The notes beneath the pieces are model-generated. The model did no database searches, was not told where the DNA came from, and saw only the letters and a program-made list of their open reading frames with translations. From Collimonas arenae (GTDB taxonomy: Bacteria > Pseudomonadota > Gammaproteobacteria > Burkholderiales > Burkholderiaceae_D), in the NCBI RefSeq assembly GCF_000786695.1, contig NZ_CP009962.1, positions 1,302,001-1,366,000 of the forward strand: a stretch of 64,000 nt of DNA, read 5' to 3'. The position numbers and the translations under genes were made by a program. Each line of letters opens with the position of its first letter. Position 1 is the first letter of the stretch. Positions 56,602 to 64,000 of the stretch are shown here, in pieces.

Positions 56602-57462
56602 TTACACATTTATACTGCCGCGGCCGAGTTCGATGACTTTGCCGCCGACCTGAATCGCACCGTCAGGATTGACCTGAAGGTGCAGCACGGACGGGCGTTT
56701 GACTGCTTCGCCCTGTTCGATACGGTACCGTGCAGGCAAAGCATAGCCTTTGGCGATCAGCCAGCCACCCAGGTTGGCGCAAGCCGATCCGGTGCCGGGG
56801 TCTTCCACCACGCCACCGCCTGTTTTGACAAAGAAATAGCGTGAAACGATGCGACCCGGAAAATCGGGATCGAAAGCGAACACATACACGGTCTTGCGCT
56901 CAAGGCTGCTTTCCGGCCACGCCTCAAGCCGCGCAGCATCCGGACGGGTGCGGCGCACCGCATCGATGTTGCGCAGGGCTACCAGCAACTGGTCGCTGCC
57001 GGTATCTACCCACAAGGGCGCGTCCAGCAAATCGTCTTGCTGCAAACCGAGCAGCGCGGCCATGTCTACCGTCGTCATTTTTTCCGATGCGGTCTTCAGA
57101 CCGCCTGGCTGGGGTGCGATCAAGGTCCAGACATCGCCTGCGGCACTGACCGGCACCACGCCGGCGGTGAACTCCAGAGACAGCGTATCGCCGGTGTGCG
57201 CCAGTTCGCGCACTACCTGGGCAGTGCCGAGAGTCGGATGACCGGCAAAGCGCATTTCATAATCGGGTGTGAAGATACGTACGCGTGCATCAGCCCGCTC
57301 AGAGGGCAGGATGAACGTGGTTTCCGACAGGTTGAACTGCAGCGCCAAAGCCCGCATGGTGGCGTCGTCCATGCCGCGGGCATCTTCAAATACGCACAGC
57401 TGGTTGCCGCCGAAAGTGGATTCGGCGAAGACATTGAGGAGCCGGTAGGCATAGGTGCTCAT
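56602..57462 (-). CDS. PhzF-family isomerase/epimerase
   Basis: This 286-aa protein has the duplicated diaminopimelate-epimerase fold of the PhzF family. MSTYAYRLLNVFAESTFGGN opens it, LSETTFIL carries the catalytic Glu and FAGHPTLGTAQV is the second conserved site. PhzF makes a phenazine precursor, but no other phz gene is present, so this is one of the many PhzF-like proteins of unknown substrate. ATG 57462 has CAGGA upstream and matches the family's start. Confidence 0.9.
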   Translation of the reverse strand: MSTYAYRLLNVFAESTFGGNQLCVFEDARGMDDATMRALALQFNLSETTFILPSERADARVRIFTPDYEMRFAGHPTLGTAQVVRELAHTGDTLSLEFTAGVVPVSAAGDVWTLIAPQPGGLKTASEKMTTVDMAALLGLQQDDLLDAPLWVDTGSDQLLVALRNIDAVRRTRPDAARLEAWPESSLERKTVYVFAFDPDFPGRIVSRYFFVKTGGGVVEDPGTGSACANLGGWLIAKGYALPARYRIEQGEAVKRPSVLHLQVNPDGAIQVGGKVIELGRGSINV

Positions 57463-57640
57463 GGAAGTCCTGTGATTCTGTGGTGGAGTGAAAGTGCCGT
57501 GCCATTCACGCATTGGCAAAGCGTTATCCTACCTTATGTAACGCACACTTTTCAGATATTCCCTTGACAATATCCGGAACATGGCGCAAAAGTTTACCCT
57601 GTGCCGAGCGATCATTCGCCGGTCAGAGGAGGCGCCAAAA

Positions 57641-58639
57641 ATGGACTTCGATTTACCCGAGCTGATCGAGTTGGAACGCATCATCCAGGATGGGCAGCCT
57701 TATCTGGAAAGCCGGACCATATGCGACATTGAAATGAAGGGACATTGTTTCCCGGTCTATGTCCTGACCATCGGCAGCAAAGACCCTGCGGCGCCGGCAG
57801 TCGGCTTCTTCGGCGGCGTTCACGGCCTGGAGCGGATCGGCACCCGGGTTCTGCTGGCCTTTCTGCGTAGCCTGCTATCCCGCCTGAAATGGGACACGGT
57901 GCTGCATCACCAACTGGCGTCGGTACGCCTGGTTTTCATGCCTCTGGTAAATCCCGCCGGTATGTGGGACAGCACGCGTTGCAATCCGCGCGGCGTGGAC
58001 CTGATGCGCAATGCGCCGCTCAACGCTAGCGAGAAGGCGCATTTTCTGGTTGGCGGGCAGCGGATCAGCGCCCGCTTGCCATGGTATCGCGGACGATCCG
58101 ATGCGCCGATGGAGGCCGAAGCCCAGGCGCTCTGCAGCGTGGTGCAGGAAGAGCTGATGAGTCGTGAATTCAGCATTGCGCTGGATTGTCATTCTGGCTT
58201 CGGCGTCAAAGACCGCATCTGGTTTCCTTACGCGCACAGCCGGGAGCCGATTCGCCATTTGCCGGAAATCATGGCCCTGGCGGATCTGTTCAACCAGACT
58301 TATCGCGAAAATAATTATTTATTTGAAGCACAAAACTGCCAGTATCTGACACATGGCGATTTGTGGGATTACCTCTATTTGCAGATGCCGGCCGGCAGCC
58401 GACAGGTTTTTCTGCCGCTCACGCTGGAAATGGGATCCTGGCTATGGGTCAGGGAAAATCCGCGCCAGCTGTTTTCCAGGCACGGGATGTTCAATCCAAA
58501 ATCGACCAGCCGGCTGCATCGCGTGTTGCGCAGCCACCTGGTCTGGCTGGAATTCCTGACGCATGCTGCCGGCGCCCATAAAAACTGGATGCCCGCCAAT
58601 TCCGTGAGTGTTCCGCATAATGGTACTTACCATGGCTAA
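57641..58639 (+). CDS. M14-type zinc carboxypeptidase-like protein
   Basis: This 332-aa protein has the zinc motif H61-G-L-E64 in GGVHGLERIG and a third ligand His184 in LDCHSGFG, the pattern of the M14 and succinylglutamate-desuccinylase group. VFMPLVNPAGMWDSTRCNPRGVDL is also typical of that fold (the N-P-x-G and N-x-R-G-V-D-L motifs). It has no signal peptide, so it should act in the cytoplasm. The start at 57641 follows AGAGGAGG. Its stop overlaps the hydrolase ATG by 8 bases, so the two are translated together. Substrate is unknown. Confidence 0.87.
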   Translation: MDFDLPELIELERIIQDGQPYLESRTICDIEMKGHCFPVYVLTIGSKDPAAPAVGFFGGVHGLERIGTRVLLAFLRSLLSRLKWDTVLHHQLASVRLVFMPLVNPAGMWDSTRCNPRGVDLMRNAPLNASEKAHFLVGGQRISARLPWYRGRSDAPMEAEAQALCSVVQEELMSREFSIALDCHSGFGVKDRIWFPYAHSREPIRHLPEIMALADLFNQTYRENNYLFEAQNCQYLTHGDLWDYLYLQMPAGSRQVFLPLTLEMGSWLWVRENPRQLFSRHGMFNPKSTSRLHRVLRSHLVWLEFLTHAAGAHKNWMPANSVSVPHNGTYHG

Positions 58640-59414
58640 ATGGATATTTCTGCGCGGTTTGATGCGAGAGACGCGGCACTGGGGACAGTTTCCAGATGTG
58701 TTCCGCGCGGTGGTGCCGGAAGCCGACACCATACTTCTCGACCTGCCCGGTAACGGCAGGCTGCACGACAAAAGAAGCCCGGCGCGCGTGGAGCACATGA
58801 CGGACTACTGTCGTCGGCAGCTGCTAAGCCAGGATCTTTTGCCGCCTTACAATTTGTTCGCCTTGTCGCTGGGCGCCATGGTCGCAACCGATTGGGCAAC
58901 CCGCTATCCGGAAGAAGTCGATGGCTGTGTTCTCCTCAATACCAGTTTGCGGCCAGTCAGCCCGTTTTACCACCGTCTCAGGCCGCGCAACTATCCTGCG
59001 CTGCTGGCAGTTGGCTTGCTGGGGATTGTCAATCGTAATATCGCCAGGCAGGAGCGCCTGTTGTTGCGGCTGACCAGCAGTCAGGGAACTGAGAAAACCG
59101 CTGTATTGGAAGAGTGGATTGGCTATCAGCGTGATCAGCCGGTTACGCTGGGCAACGCTTTGCGCCAGCTATGTGCAGCAGCGCGTTATTGTGCGCCGAG
59201 ACATGCGCCGCTACCCCACTTATTGCTGCTTGCGGGCGGATCGGACCGCTTGATCAATCCGCGCTGTTCGCAAGCGCTCGCGCGTCAATGGCAAGCGCCG
59301 CTGGCGACGCAGGCCGCCGCCGGCCATGACCTCACCCTGGATGCCGGGCGCTGGGTGGCCGAACAAGTGCGGGACTGGCTTGTCATGGCGCCGTCTCCGC
59401 CGGTGTCGCACTAG
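58632..59414 (+). CDS. Alpha/beta hydrolase
   Basis: This 260-aa protein has the alpha/beta-hydrolase fold: the strand WIFLRGLMRETRHWG near the oxyanion site, the nucleophile elbow FALSLGAMVATDWA with Ser, LLLLAGGSDRLINP with the acid, and AAGHDLTLDAG with the catalytic His. The ATG at 58632 overlaps the preceding M14-like gene (ATGGCTAA), so the pair is coupled and may act on the same compound, for example an amide and an ester group. Element copy C starts 51 bp after its stop. Confidence 0.86.
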   Translation: MAKWIFLRGLMRETRHWGQFPDVFRAVVPEADTILLDLPGNGRLHDKRSPARVEHMTDYCRRQLLSQDLLPPYNLFALSLGAMVATDWATRYPEEVDGCVLLNTSLRPVSPFYHRLRPRNYPALLAVGLLGIVNRNIARQERLLLRLTSSQGTEKTAVLEEWIGYQRDQPVTLGNALRQLCAAARYCAPRHAPLPHLLLLAGGSDRLINPRCSQALARQWQAPLATQAAAGHDLTLDAGRWVAEQVRDWLVMAPSPPVSH

Positions 59415-59464
59415 GTTTGTCGAGTTCCTCAGTAGTTCGCTGAATGACCGGTTCCTGTTCTTGC

Positions 59465-59650
59465 TAAGAGGCTGTTGTGAAATTAATCTAGCGTTGTTGC
59501 CCTTGCAGGGCGCGCCCGGACTTGCAAGCCCGGGTCGTTCCGCAGGCAGACGACAGTGTCGTCCGAAACCCCTGCTACACCCTCCTAGCCGTACTGCTCG
59601 TACTGTCTTCGTCGGCGAGCCTAGCCAACTGTGTTCGCAACAGCCTCTAA
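59465..59650 (-). mobile_element. MITE-like inverted-repeat element, copy C (180 bp plus TAA duplications)
   Basis: The element at 59468-59647 has GAGGCTGTTGTGAAATTAA on the left and TTCGCAACAGCCTC on the right. TAA at 59465-59467 and at 59648-59650 is a 3-bp target duplication. The 33-base block at 59582-59614 is the exact reverse complement of the one in copy A, so C lies in the opposite orientation. About 65-85 bp not present in A add three small hairpins, at 59499-59511, 59515-59534 and 59549-59563. It contains no open frame. Its right end supplies the first base of the arsH stop codon on the minus strand. Confidence 0.88.
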
Positions 59651-60384
59651 GTCATCTCATGATTCATCGCCGCCTCAGTCAGGCTGATAGCCAGCTCGGG
59701 AGCGGCCTCCTTCCGTTCGCTGTACCTGCTGGTCAGGTATGCCGAGCGGTCGCGCACCAGCAGCGTAAATTTGTAAAGTTCTTCCATCACGTCGACCAGG
59801 CGTTCATAGTAAGGCGACGGCTTCATGCGGCCGTTGTCGTCGAATTCCTGATACGCCTTGGCGACCGAAGACTGGTTGGGAATGGTGACCATGCGCATCC
59901 AGCGTCCGAGGACACGCAGGCCGTTGACGGCGTTGAATGATTGCGAGCCGCCAGATACTTGCATTACTGCCAGCGTTCGGCCTTGGGTCGGGCGGGTGCT
60001 GCCAACTTCCAATGGAATCCAGTCGATCTGCGACTTGAACACGCCTGTGATCGCGCCATGTCGTTCGGGGCTGCACCAGACCTGGCCTTCCGACCATTCC
60101 GAGAGATGTCGTAATTCCTGCACTTTTGGATGGTCTGGCGTACAGCTGTCAACCATCGGCAAACCGTGCGGATCGAATACGCGTGTTTCGGCGCCGAAAT
60201 GCTGCAAGATGCGCTCGGCTTCCAGTGTGAGGAAGCGGCTGTACGACTTCTCGCGCAGAGAGCCGTATAGCAGCAAGATGCGCGGGGCATGTGTCGATGT
60301 TGTCGGCGTGTCCAGTTTTTGCAGCGTCGGCATATCCAGATGCGGTGCGCTGATGTTGGGCAGATTGTTGAGTTTGCTAGTCAT
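59647..60384 (-). CDS. arsH: ArsH, NADPH-dependent FMN reductase for organoarsenicals
   Basis: ArsH (245 aa) is a flavoprotein of ars operons; characterised members oxidise trivalent methylarsenicals with NADPH and FMN. The FMN loop is [15 protein letters not shown], and [22 protein letters not shown] is an ArsH signature. Length is normal. Its ATG overlaps the arsC stop by 8 bases. The TAG stop spans the junction with element copy C; removal of the element and one TAA copy would leave the same stop, so the insertion did not alter the protein. Confidence 0.95.
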   Translation of the reverse strand: MTSKLNNLPNISAPHLDMPTLQKLDTPTTSTHAPRILLLYGSLREKSYSRFLTLEAERILQHFGAETRVFDPHGLPMVDSCTPDHPKVQELRHLSEWSEGQVWCSPERHGAITGVFKSQIDWIPLEVGSTRPTQGRTLAVMQVSGGSQSFNAVNGLRVLGRWMRMVTIPNQSSVAKAYQEFDDNGRMKPSPYYERLVDVMEELYKFTLLVRDRSAYLTSRYSERKEAAPELAISLTEAAMNHEMT

Positions 60385-60808
60385 TGCTCTTTATCCTTTT
60401 TCCATTGGCGTCAATCACCGCTTCGCCATCTTCTTTGGTGAAAGCACCCAACTGTGGCAAGGGCAGAATGTCCAGCACGAGCTCGGATGGTCGGCATAGC
60501 CGCACGCCGATTGGCGTTACGACGAATGGACGGTTGATCAGAATCGGATTGGCAAGCATGGCGTCGAGCAGTTCGTCGTCGCTCAGCGACGGATCGTCCA
60601 GTTTGAGCTCGGCAAAAGGCGTGCCTTTTTCGCGCATTGCAGCGCGCACCGTCAGGCCCGCCAACTGAATGATCTGACGCAAGTCAGCGCGGCTGGGCGG
60701 CGTTTGCAAGTACTCGATGATGTGCGGTTCTATTCCCGTATTGCGGATCAGGGCGAGGGTATTACGGGATGTCCCGCAAGCCGGATTGTGATAAATCTTG
60801 ATTTCCAT
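60377..60808 (-). CDS. arsC: Arsenate reductase ArsC (glutaredoxin-linked type)
   Basis: ArsC (143 aa) reduces arsenate to arsenite using glutathione and glutaredoxin. [17 protein letters not shown] carries the catalytic Cys (residue 12), and [12 protein letters not shown] and NRPFVVT hold the further Arg residues of the active site, as in the E. coli R773 enzyme. The ATG at 60808 gives the compact family length. The gene starts 47 bases inside the end of the aquaporin gene and is coupled to arsH. Confidence 0.95.
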   Translation of the reverse strand: MEIKIYHNPACGTSRNTLALIRNTGIEPHIIEYLQTPPSRADLRQIIQLAGLTVRAAMREKGTPFAELKLDDPSLSDDELLDAMLANPILINRPFVVTPIGVRLCRPSELVLDILPLPQLGAFTKEDGEAVIDANGKRIKSND

Positions 60809-61478
60809 GATGGGAGCCCTCTTTGTTTGGTGTGAATAACCATTTGAACAGGATCGCGGCGGCCGCAGCGCCGAGCAGCTGCGCGACGATAAAGCCCGGC
60901 ACGTCTTGCGGCCGGATGCCAGCAAACGTATCCGATGCGGCGCGGGCCAAGGTGACGGCCGGGTTGGCGAACGATGTCGACGATGTGAACCAGTAGGCTG
61001 CGGTGATGTAGGCGCCTACGGCAAATGGCGTGTATGCCGGCCGGTTGCGAGAGCAACTGATGATGACAGCCAGCAGGCCGAAGGTGGCGATGAACTCGCT
61101 CCACCACTGGGCAGGTCCGCTGCGCGCATGGTGTGAAGCAAAGAAGGCCGCATCGCCGAACATGCCGTGCGCCGCAGCGACGCCGGAAAAAGCTCCCGCG
61201 ATCTGGACCGCGATATAAAGTAACGCCAGCTTCCCCGGAATGTGTCCGAGCCACATTTCGCTCAAGGTCACGACCGGGTTGAAATGCGCGCCCGAGATCG
61301 GCGCAAATGTCAGGATGAGCGCGACCAGACCGGCGCCGGTCGCTAGGGTGTTTGCCAATAGCGCTATGGCGACGTTGCCTGCCGCCAGCCGTTCTCCCAT
61401 GATGCCGGAGCCGACGACGATCGCTAGCAGAAATGCCGTACCGAGGAATTCACCTGTTAATTGACGAGACTGTGTCAT
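60762..61478 (-). CDS. aqpS: MIP-family aquaglyceroporin of the ars operon (AqpS-like)
   Basis: This 238-aa channel has six membrane helices and the two pore motifs GAHFNPVVTL and FANPAVTLARA. In the second, NPA is canonical; in the first, NPV replaces NPA. Aquaporins of this type in ars operons, best known in Sinorhizobium meliloti, let arsenite made by ArsC leave the cell down its gradient, in place of an ArsB or Acr3 pump. Position between arsR and arsC supports this. It overlaps arsC by 47 bases. Whether it carries arsenite or methylated arsenicals is an inference. Confidence 0.93.
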   Translation of the reverse strand: MTQSRQLTGEFLGTAFLLAIVVGSGIMGERLAAGNVAIALLANTLATGAGLVALILTFAPISGAHFNPVVTLSEMWLGHIPGKLALLYIAVQIAGAFSGVAAAHGMFGDAAFFASHHARSGPAQWWSEFIATFGLLAVIISCSRNRPAYTPFAVGAYITAAYWFTSSTSFANPAVTLARAASDTFAGIRPQDVPGFIVAQLLGAAAAAILFKWLFTPNKEGSHHGNQDLSQSGLRDIP

Positions 61479-61517
61479 ATCGACGTATGTTCAAGTTTTC
61501 CTGATTGCGGATGTGCT

Positions 61518-61856
61518 TCAGGTAGAAGTCGCGACAGTCACGCAGGCCGGGGTGCAAACCGGCGTGCATGGATTGCCGCCGCAGCAGTTCTCGGTCAGGA
61601 ACTGGATCAATCCGTTCATCGCAGTGAAATTGGCGACATAGAGGATGGAGCGGCCGTTTTTTTCGGATGTAATCAAACCGGCATGCGCAAGCTCCTTCAA
61701 ATGAAAAGAGAGGGATGATGGAGCAATGCCGAGGTTTTCGGCGATCTGCGTAGGAACCAGGCCCTCAGGTCCTGCTTGTACCAAAAGGCGAAAGGTTTGC
61801 AGGCGCGATTCCTGGGCAAGGGCGGCAAGGGCGATAACGGCGGATTTGTTTTCCAT
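61518..61856 (-). CDS. arsR: ArsR-family arsenic-responsive repressor
   Basis: This 112-aa winged-helix repressor has the DNA-reading helix in IAENLGIAPSSLSFHLKEL. The usual inducer-binding Cys pair of that helix in E. coli R773 ArsR is absent. Instead the C-terminus has ENCCGGNPCTPVCTPAC, with Cys91, Cys92, Cys97, Cys101 and Cys105. A vicinal Cys pair plus a nearby Cys at the C-terminus is the arsenite site of the Acidithiobacillus ferrooxidans ArsR type. It is the first gene of arsR-aqpS-arsC-arsH and should repress it until arsenite binds. Confidence 0.95.
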   Translation of the reverse strand: MENKSAVIALAALAQESRLQTFRLLVQAGPEGLVPTQIAENLGIAPSSLSFHLKELAHAGLITSEKNGRSILYVANFTAMNGLIQFLTENCCGGNPCTPVCTPACVTVATST

Positions 61857-61889
61857 GATGCTTGCATATTAGTGGAAACATTAAATTAA

Positions 61890-61905
61890 TTCAATAATTA
61901 TCGAA
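61890..61905. promoter_or_regulatory. Candidate ArsR operator
   Basis: TTCAATAATTATCGAA is a 16-bp palindrome with one mismatched pair around the core ATAATTAT. It lies 33 bp before the arsR ATG in the only AT-rich piece of the region, where the operon promoter is expected. Confidence 0.6.
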
Positions 61906-62124
61906 ATATGGAATTGTTTGTGTAAGGAAATCGAATCTGCGCCGATGGTCACGGCAGGTTTACATGCTGTACGTGTTGTTGTTTGGCAAAGTCCAGTCAT
62001 AATGACCGACTTGGTGTTTGCCAGCCAAAAGAATAGGTAGTCATCACATTGCATTTGATCCGGCCCCTGTTGTATTGGGCGCGCTCGTTAATAACCGCCT
62101 TCATTCACTTAGTTACTAATCGAT

Positions 62125-64000
62125 ATGAAATTGTCTTCCAAAGGCCTCGCCCTCATCGGTTCTCTGCTGGTTGTGCAACCGCCAGCGATTCAAGCGCAAA
62201 CTCCCGCGAAAACGGCAGGAAGCTATGAACTGCCGCCATTGCCCCTGCAAGCTGTGGTGGATGCGCCGCTGCCGCCGCAGCTGTCTGTCAGTCCGCACCG
62301 CGATTTGCTGGCGTTGACGCAGACGCCGTCATTGCCGGGCATCGACGCTGTCGCACAGCCGGAGCTGAAACTGGCCGGCCTGCGGATTAACCCGCGCACT
62401 TATGCGCAGAGCCGCTTTTCATTTGGCAACGATTTGTTTTTGATGGAGATCGCCAGCGGCAAGGAAATCCGTTTGCAGGGATTGCCGCAACCGTTGTCGA
62501 TCGCCAGCTCAAGCTGGTCGCCGGACCAACGCTATATCGCTTTCAATCAGGTCGATGCCAAGACCGGCACTAACGAGCTATGGCTGGTCGATGTTGCTGC
62601 GCGCCGTGCGCGGCGGCTGACTGCAAAGCCGTTGAATACGGTCGCTGGTAACGGTTATCGCTGGATGCCCGATAGCCGGCAACTGCTGGTGCAATTGCGT
62701 GCCGACGAGTCTGCTACAGCGCCGGTTGCGGATGGTATTCCACGCGGCCCCAATGTACAGATGACGCAGCCGGGCGCTGGCGTGAAGAGCAATCCTACTT
62801 TTCAGGATCTGTTGAAGAACGAGAATGACGCGCTCACCCTTGAGCATTATTTGCGCGCGCAGGCGGCGCTGATCGATCTGGACGGCAAGCTCGTCAAATT
62901 GGGCGAGCCGTCGCTGACGCTGGGGCTGGAACCGTCGCCTGACAGCCGTTACGTGCTGCGCCAGCGTATCGAACGGCCATTTTCCTATCAGGTTCCGGTG
63001 ACCAGTTTTCCACGCCGGATTGAGGTGCTGGATCGCAACGGCAAGCTGGTGAAGCAGATTGCCAGCCTGCCGCTGGTCGAGGGGCTGCCAACTGGTAACG
63101 ATGCGGTGCCGGTCGGCGTACGTCGTATCGATTGGCGAAACGATGCGCCTGCGACTCTGGTCTGGGCGGAGGCGCAGGACGGCGGCGATCCTGCACGCAA
63201 GGTCGAGACGCGCGATCTGGTGCTGATGCAGGCGGCGCCATTCGAGCAGGCGCCGATCACACTGGCGCGCCTGAATTCGCGTTATGCAGGCATCTCTTGG
63301 GGTAACGGCGAACTGGCGCTGCTCAACGAGTTCTGGTGGAAGACGCGCCAGGTCAAGGAGTGGCGCATCGCGCCGGATCATCCCGATCGTCCGCCGCAAT
63401 TGATTCGCGAAGCGTCTTCTGAAGATCGTTACAAGGACCCAGGCCGGCCAGTCATGGTGCGTGATGAACACGGCGAGGCACGTTTGCTGATTGGCGCTGA
63501 TGGCGATAGCATTTTCCGGATCGGCAGCGGTGCATCTCCAGAGGGTGACCGGCCGTTTCTGGATAAGGTCAGTTTGCAGACGCGGCAGGCCACACGGCTG
63601 TTCCATTCGCAAGCGCCGTACTACGAAGCGCCGCAAATTCTACTGGACGATAACGGCCAGCGATTGCTGACGTCGCGCGAATCGCCGACCGAGCCCGGTA
63701 ATTTCTTCGTGCGCGACCTGAGCGCAGACGTACAGTCGACGCCGCGCGCACTGACGCATTTCCCGCATCCGACGCCGCAGCTTGACGGCGTGAGCAAGCA
63801 ATTGATCCGCTATAAGCGCAAGGACGGCGTTGAGCTCACCGGTACGCTGTTCCTGCCGCCGAACTACGACGCCAAGCGCGATGGCCCGCTGCCGATGCTG
63901 ATGTGGGCTTATCCGGCTGAATTCAAATCTGCGGAAGCGGCCAGCCAGACCACCGATTCGCCGTATCGCTTCAACCGCATCGGCTTCTGGCGGCCGCAGG
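62125..64000 (+). CDS. S9-family (prolyl oligopeptidase-like) serine peptidase, partial
   Basis: The frame stays open from the ATG at 62125 to the window edge, giving the first 625 residues. It starts with a signal peptide (GLALIGSLLVVQPPAIQAQT), so the enzyme is periplasmic. A beta-propeller region follows with repeated motifs such as SSWSPDQRYIAFNQVD and YRWMPDSRQLLVQLR. Near the edge the hydrolase domain begins with GVELTGTLFLPPNYD and LPMLMWAYPAEF. The catalytic Ser, Asp and His should lie beyond 64000. The layout resembles S9C-type peptidases, including the glutamyl endopeptidase-like group. It starts 268 bp from arsR in the other direction. Confidence 0.88.
   Translation, partial: MKLSSKGLALIGSLLVVQPPAIQAQTPAKTAGSYELPPLPLQAVVDAPLPPQLSVSPHRDLLALTQTPSLPGIDAVAQPELKLAGLRINPRTYAQSRFSFGNDLFLMEIASGKEIRLQGLPQPLSIASSSWSPDQRYIAFNQVDAKTGTNELWLVDVAARRARRLTAKPLNTVAGNGYRWMPDSRQLLVQLRADESATAPVADGIPRGPNVQMTQPGAGVKSNPTFQDLLKNENDALTLEHYLRAQAALIDLDGKLVKLGEPSLTLGLEPSPDSRYVLRQRIERPFSYQVPVTSFPRRIEVLDRNGKLVKQIASLPLVEGLPTGNDAVPVGVRRIDWRNDAPATLVWAEAQDGGDPARKVETRDLVLMQAAPFEQAPITLARLNSRYAGISWGNGELALLNEFWWKTRQVKEWRIAPDHPDRPPQLIREASSEDRYKDPGRPVMVRDEHGEARLLIGADGDSIFRIGSGASPEGDRPFLDKVSLQTRQATRLFHSQAPYYEAPQILLDDNGQRLLTSRESPTEPGNFFVRDLSADVQSTPRALTHFPHPTPQLDGVSKQLIRYKRKDGVELTGTLFLPPNYDAKRDGPLPMLMWAYPAEFKSAEAASQTTDSPYRFNRIGFWRPQ

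Noticed and set aside
56602..57462. Phenazine biosynthesis from the PhzF-like gene
   Set aside because: No phzA, B, C, D, E or G homologue is present; PhzF-like proteins are widespread outside phenazine producers.
62578..63636. 352-codon minus-strand open frame near the right edge
   Set aside because: It opposes the S9 peptidase frame, which has a signal peptide and propeller motifs and stays open to the edge.

Overview
The window reads as core chromosome of a betaproteobacterium of the Oxalobacteraceae type (Collimonas, Herbaspirillum or Janthinobacterium are plausible; genus is an inference). The basis is the gene orders rpsU-yqeY-dnaG-rpoD and yebC-purD-hemF-nadD-rsfS-rlmH-maf-rng, the protein sequences themselves, and even, moderately high GC. 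Most of the sequence is housekeeping. There is no phage, CRISPR array or autonomous insertion sequence in it.

Left part (1-19 kb): a TonB-dependent receptor faces a large lipoprotein that joins IPT/TIG repeats to a metzincin-type protease; the two converge on a shared terminator. A tRNA with anticodon CAU (probably Ile2) precedes the macromolecular-synthesis operon rpsU-yqeY-dnaG-rpoD on the minus strand, with recognisable promoters before rpsU and rpoD. Then come an orphan Wzz-like protein, a YhiN-type flavoprotein, a GCS2-type carboxylate-amine ligase coupled to a CPA2 antiporter, and ybiB.

Centre (19-46 kb): an ECF-like sigma factor with a small zinc-binding partner, tsaD, a DEAD-box helicase, gluQ coupled to a LysR regulator that is divergent from a flavodoxin-like gene, trhO, dnaE, and an LPS block (msbA, two GT9 enzymes, one GT8). 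The long minus-strand housekeeping run yebC-to-rng follows, covering purine and haem synthesis, NAD synthesis and ribosome maturation. Next are a HerA-like ATPase, an EamA transporter, a quinone oxidoreductase and a 59-residue membrane protein.

Right part (46-64 kb): a DUF4136 lipoprotein, pepN, fbp, an unrecognised 94-aa gene, a DUF2726 nuclease-like protein, a membrane diguanylate cyclase, a MazG-like pyrophosphohydrolase, a MerR regulator divergent from an Old Yellow Enzyme over a 19-bp-spacer promoter, a PhzF protein, a coupled M14-type/alpha-beta hydrolase pair, and an arsR-aqpS-arsC-arsH operon. The last gene, an S9 peptidase, runs off the right edge.

The least expected signal is a family of three short non-coding elements (62, 117 and 180 bp, near 17.6, 47.5 and 59.5 kb). 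They share GAGGCTG...CAGCCTC ends and are each flanked by an exact 3-bp TWA duplication, as for miniature elements moved by an IS5-family (IS1031-group-like) transposase. Two of them landed exactly on stop codons without changing the protein. Other points worth a look are three TGTAAC repeats phased at 20 bp at the left edge, an ars operon in which an aquaglyceroporin stands where the efflux pump is expected, and histone-H1-like basic extensions on RpoD and RsfS.
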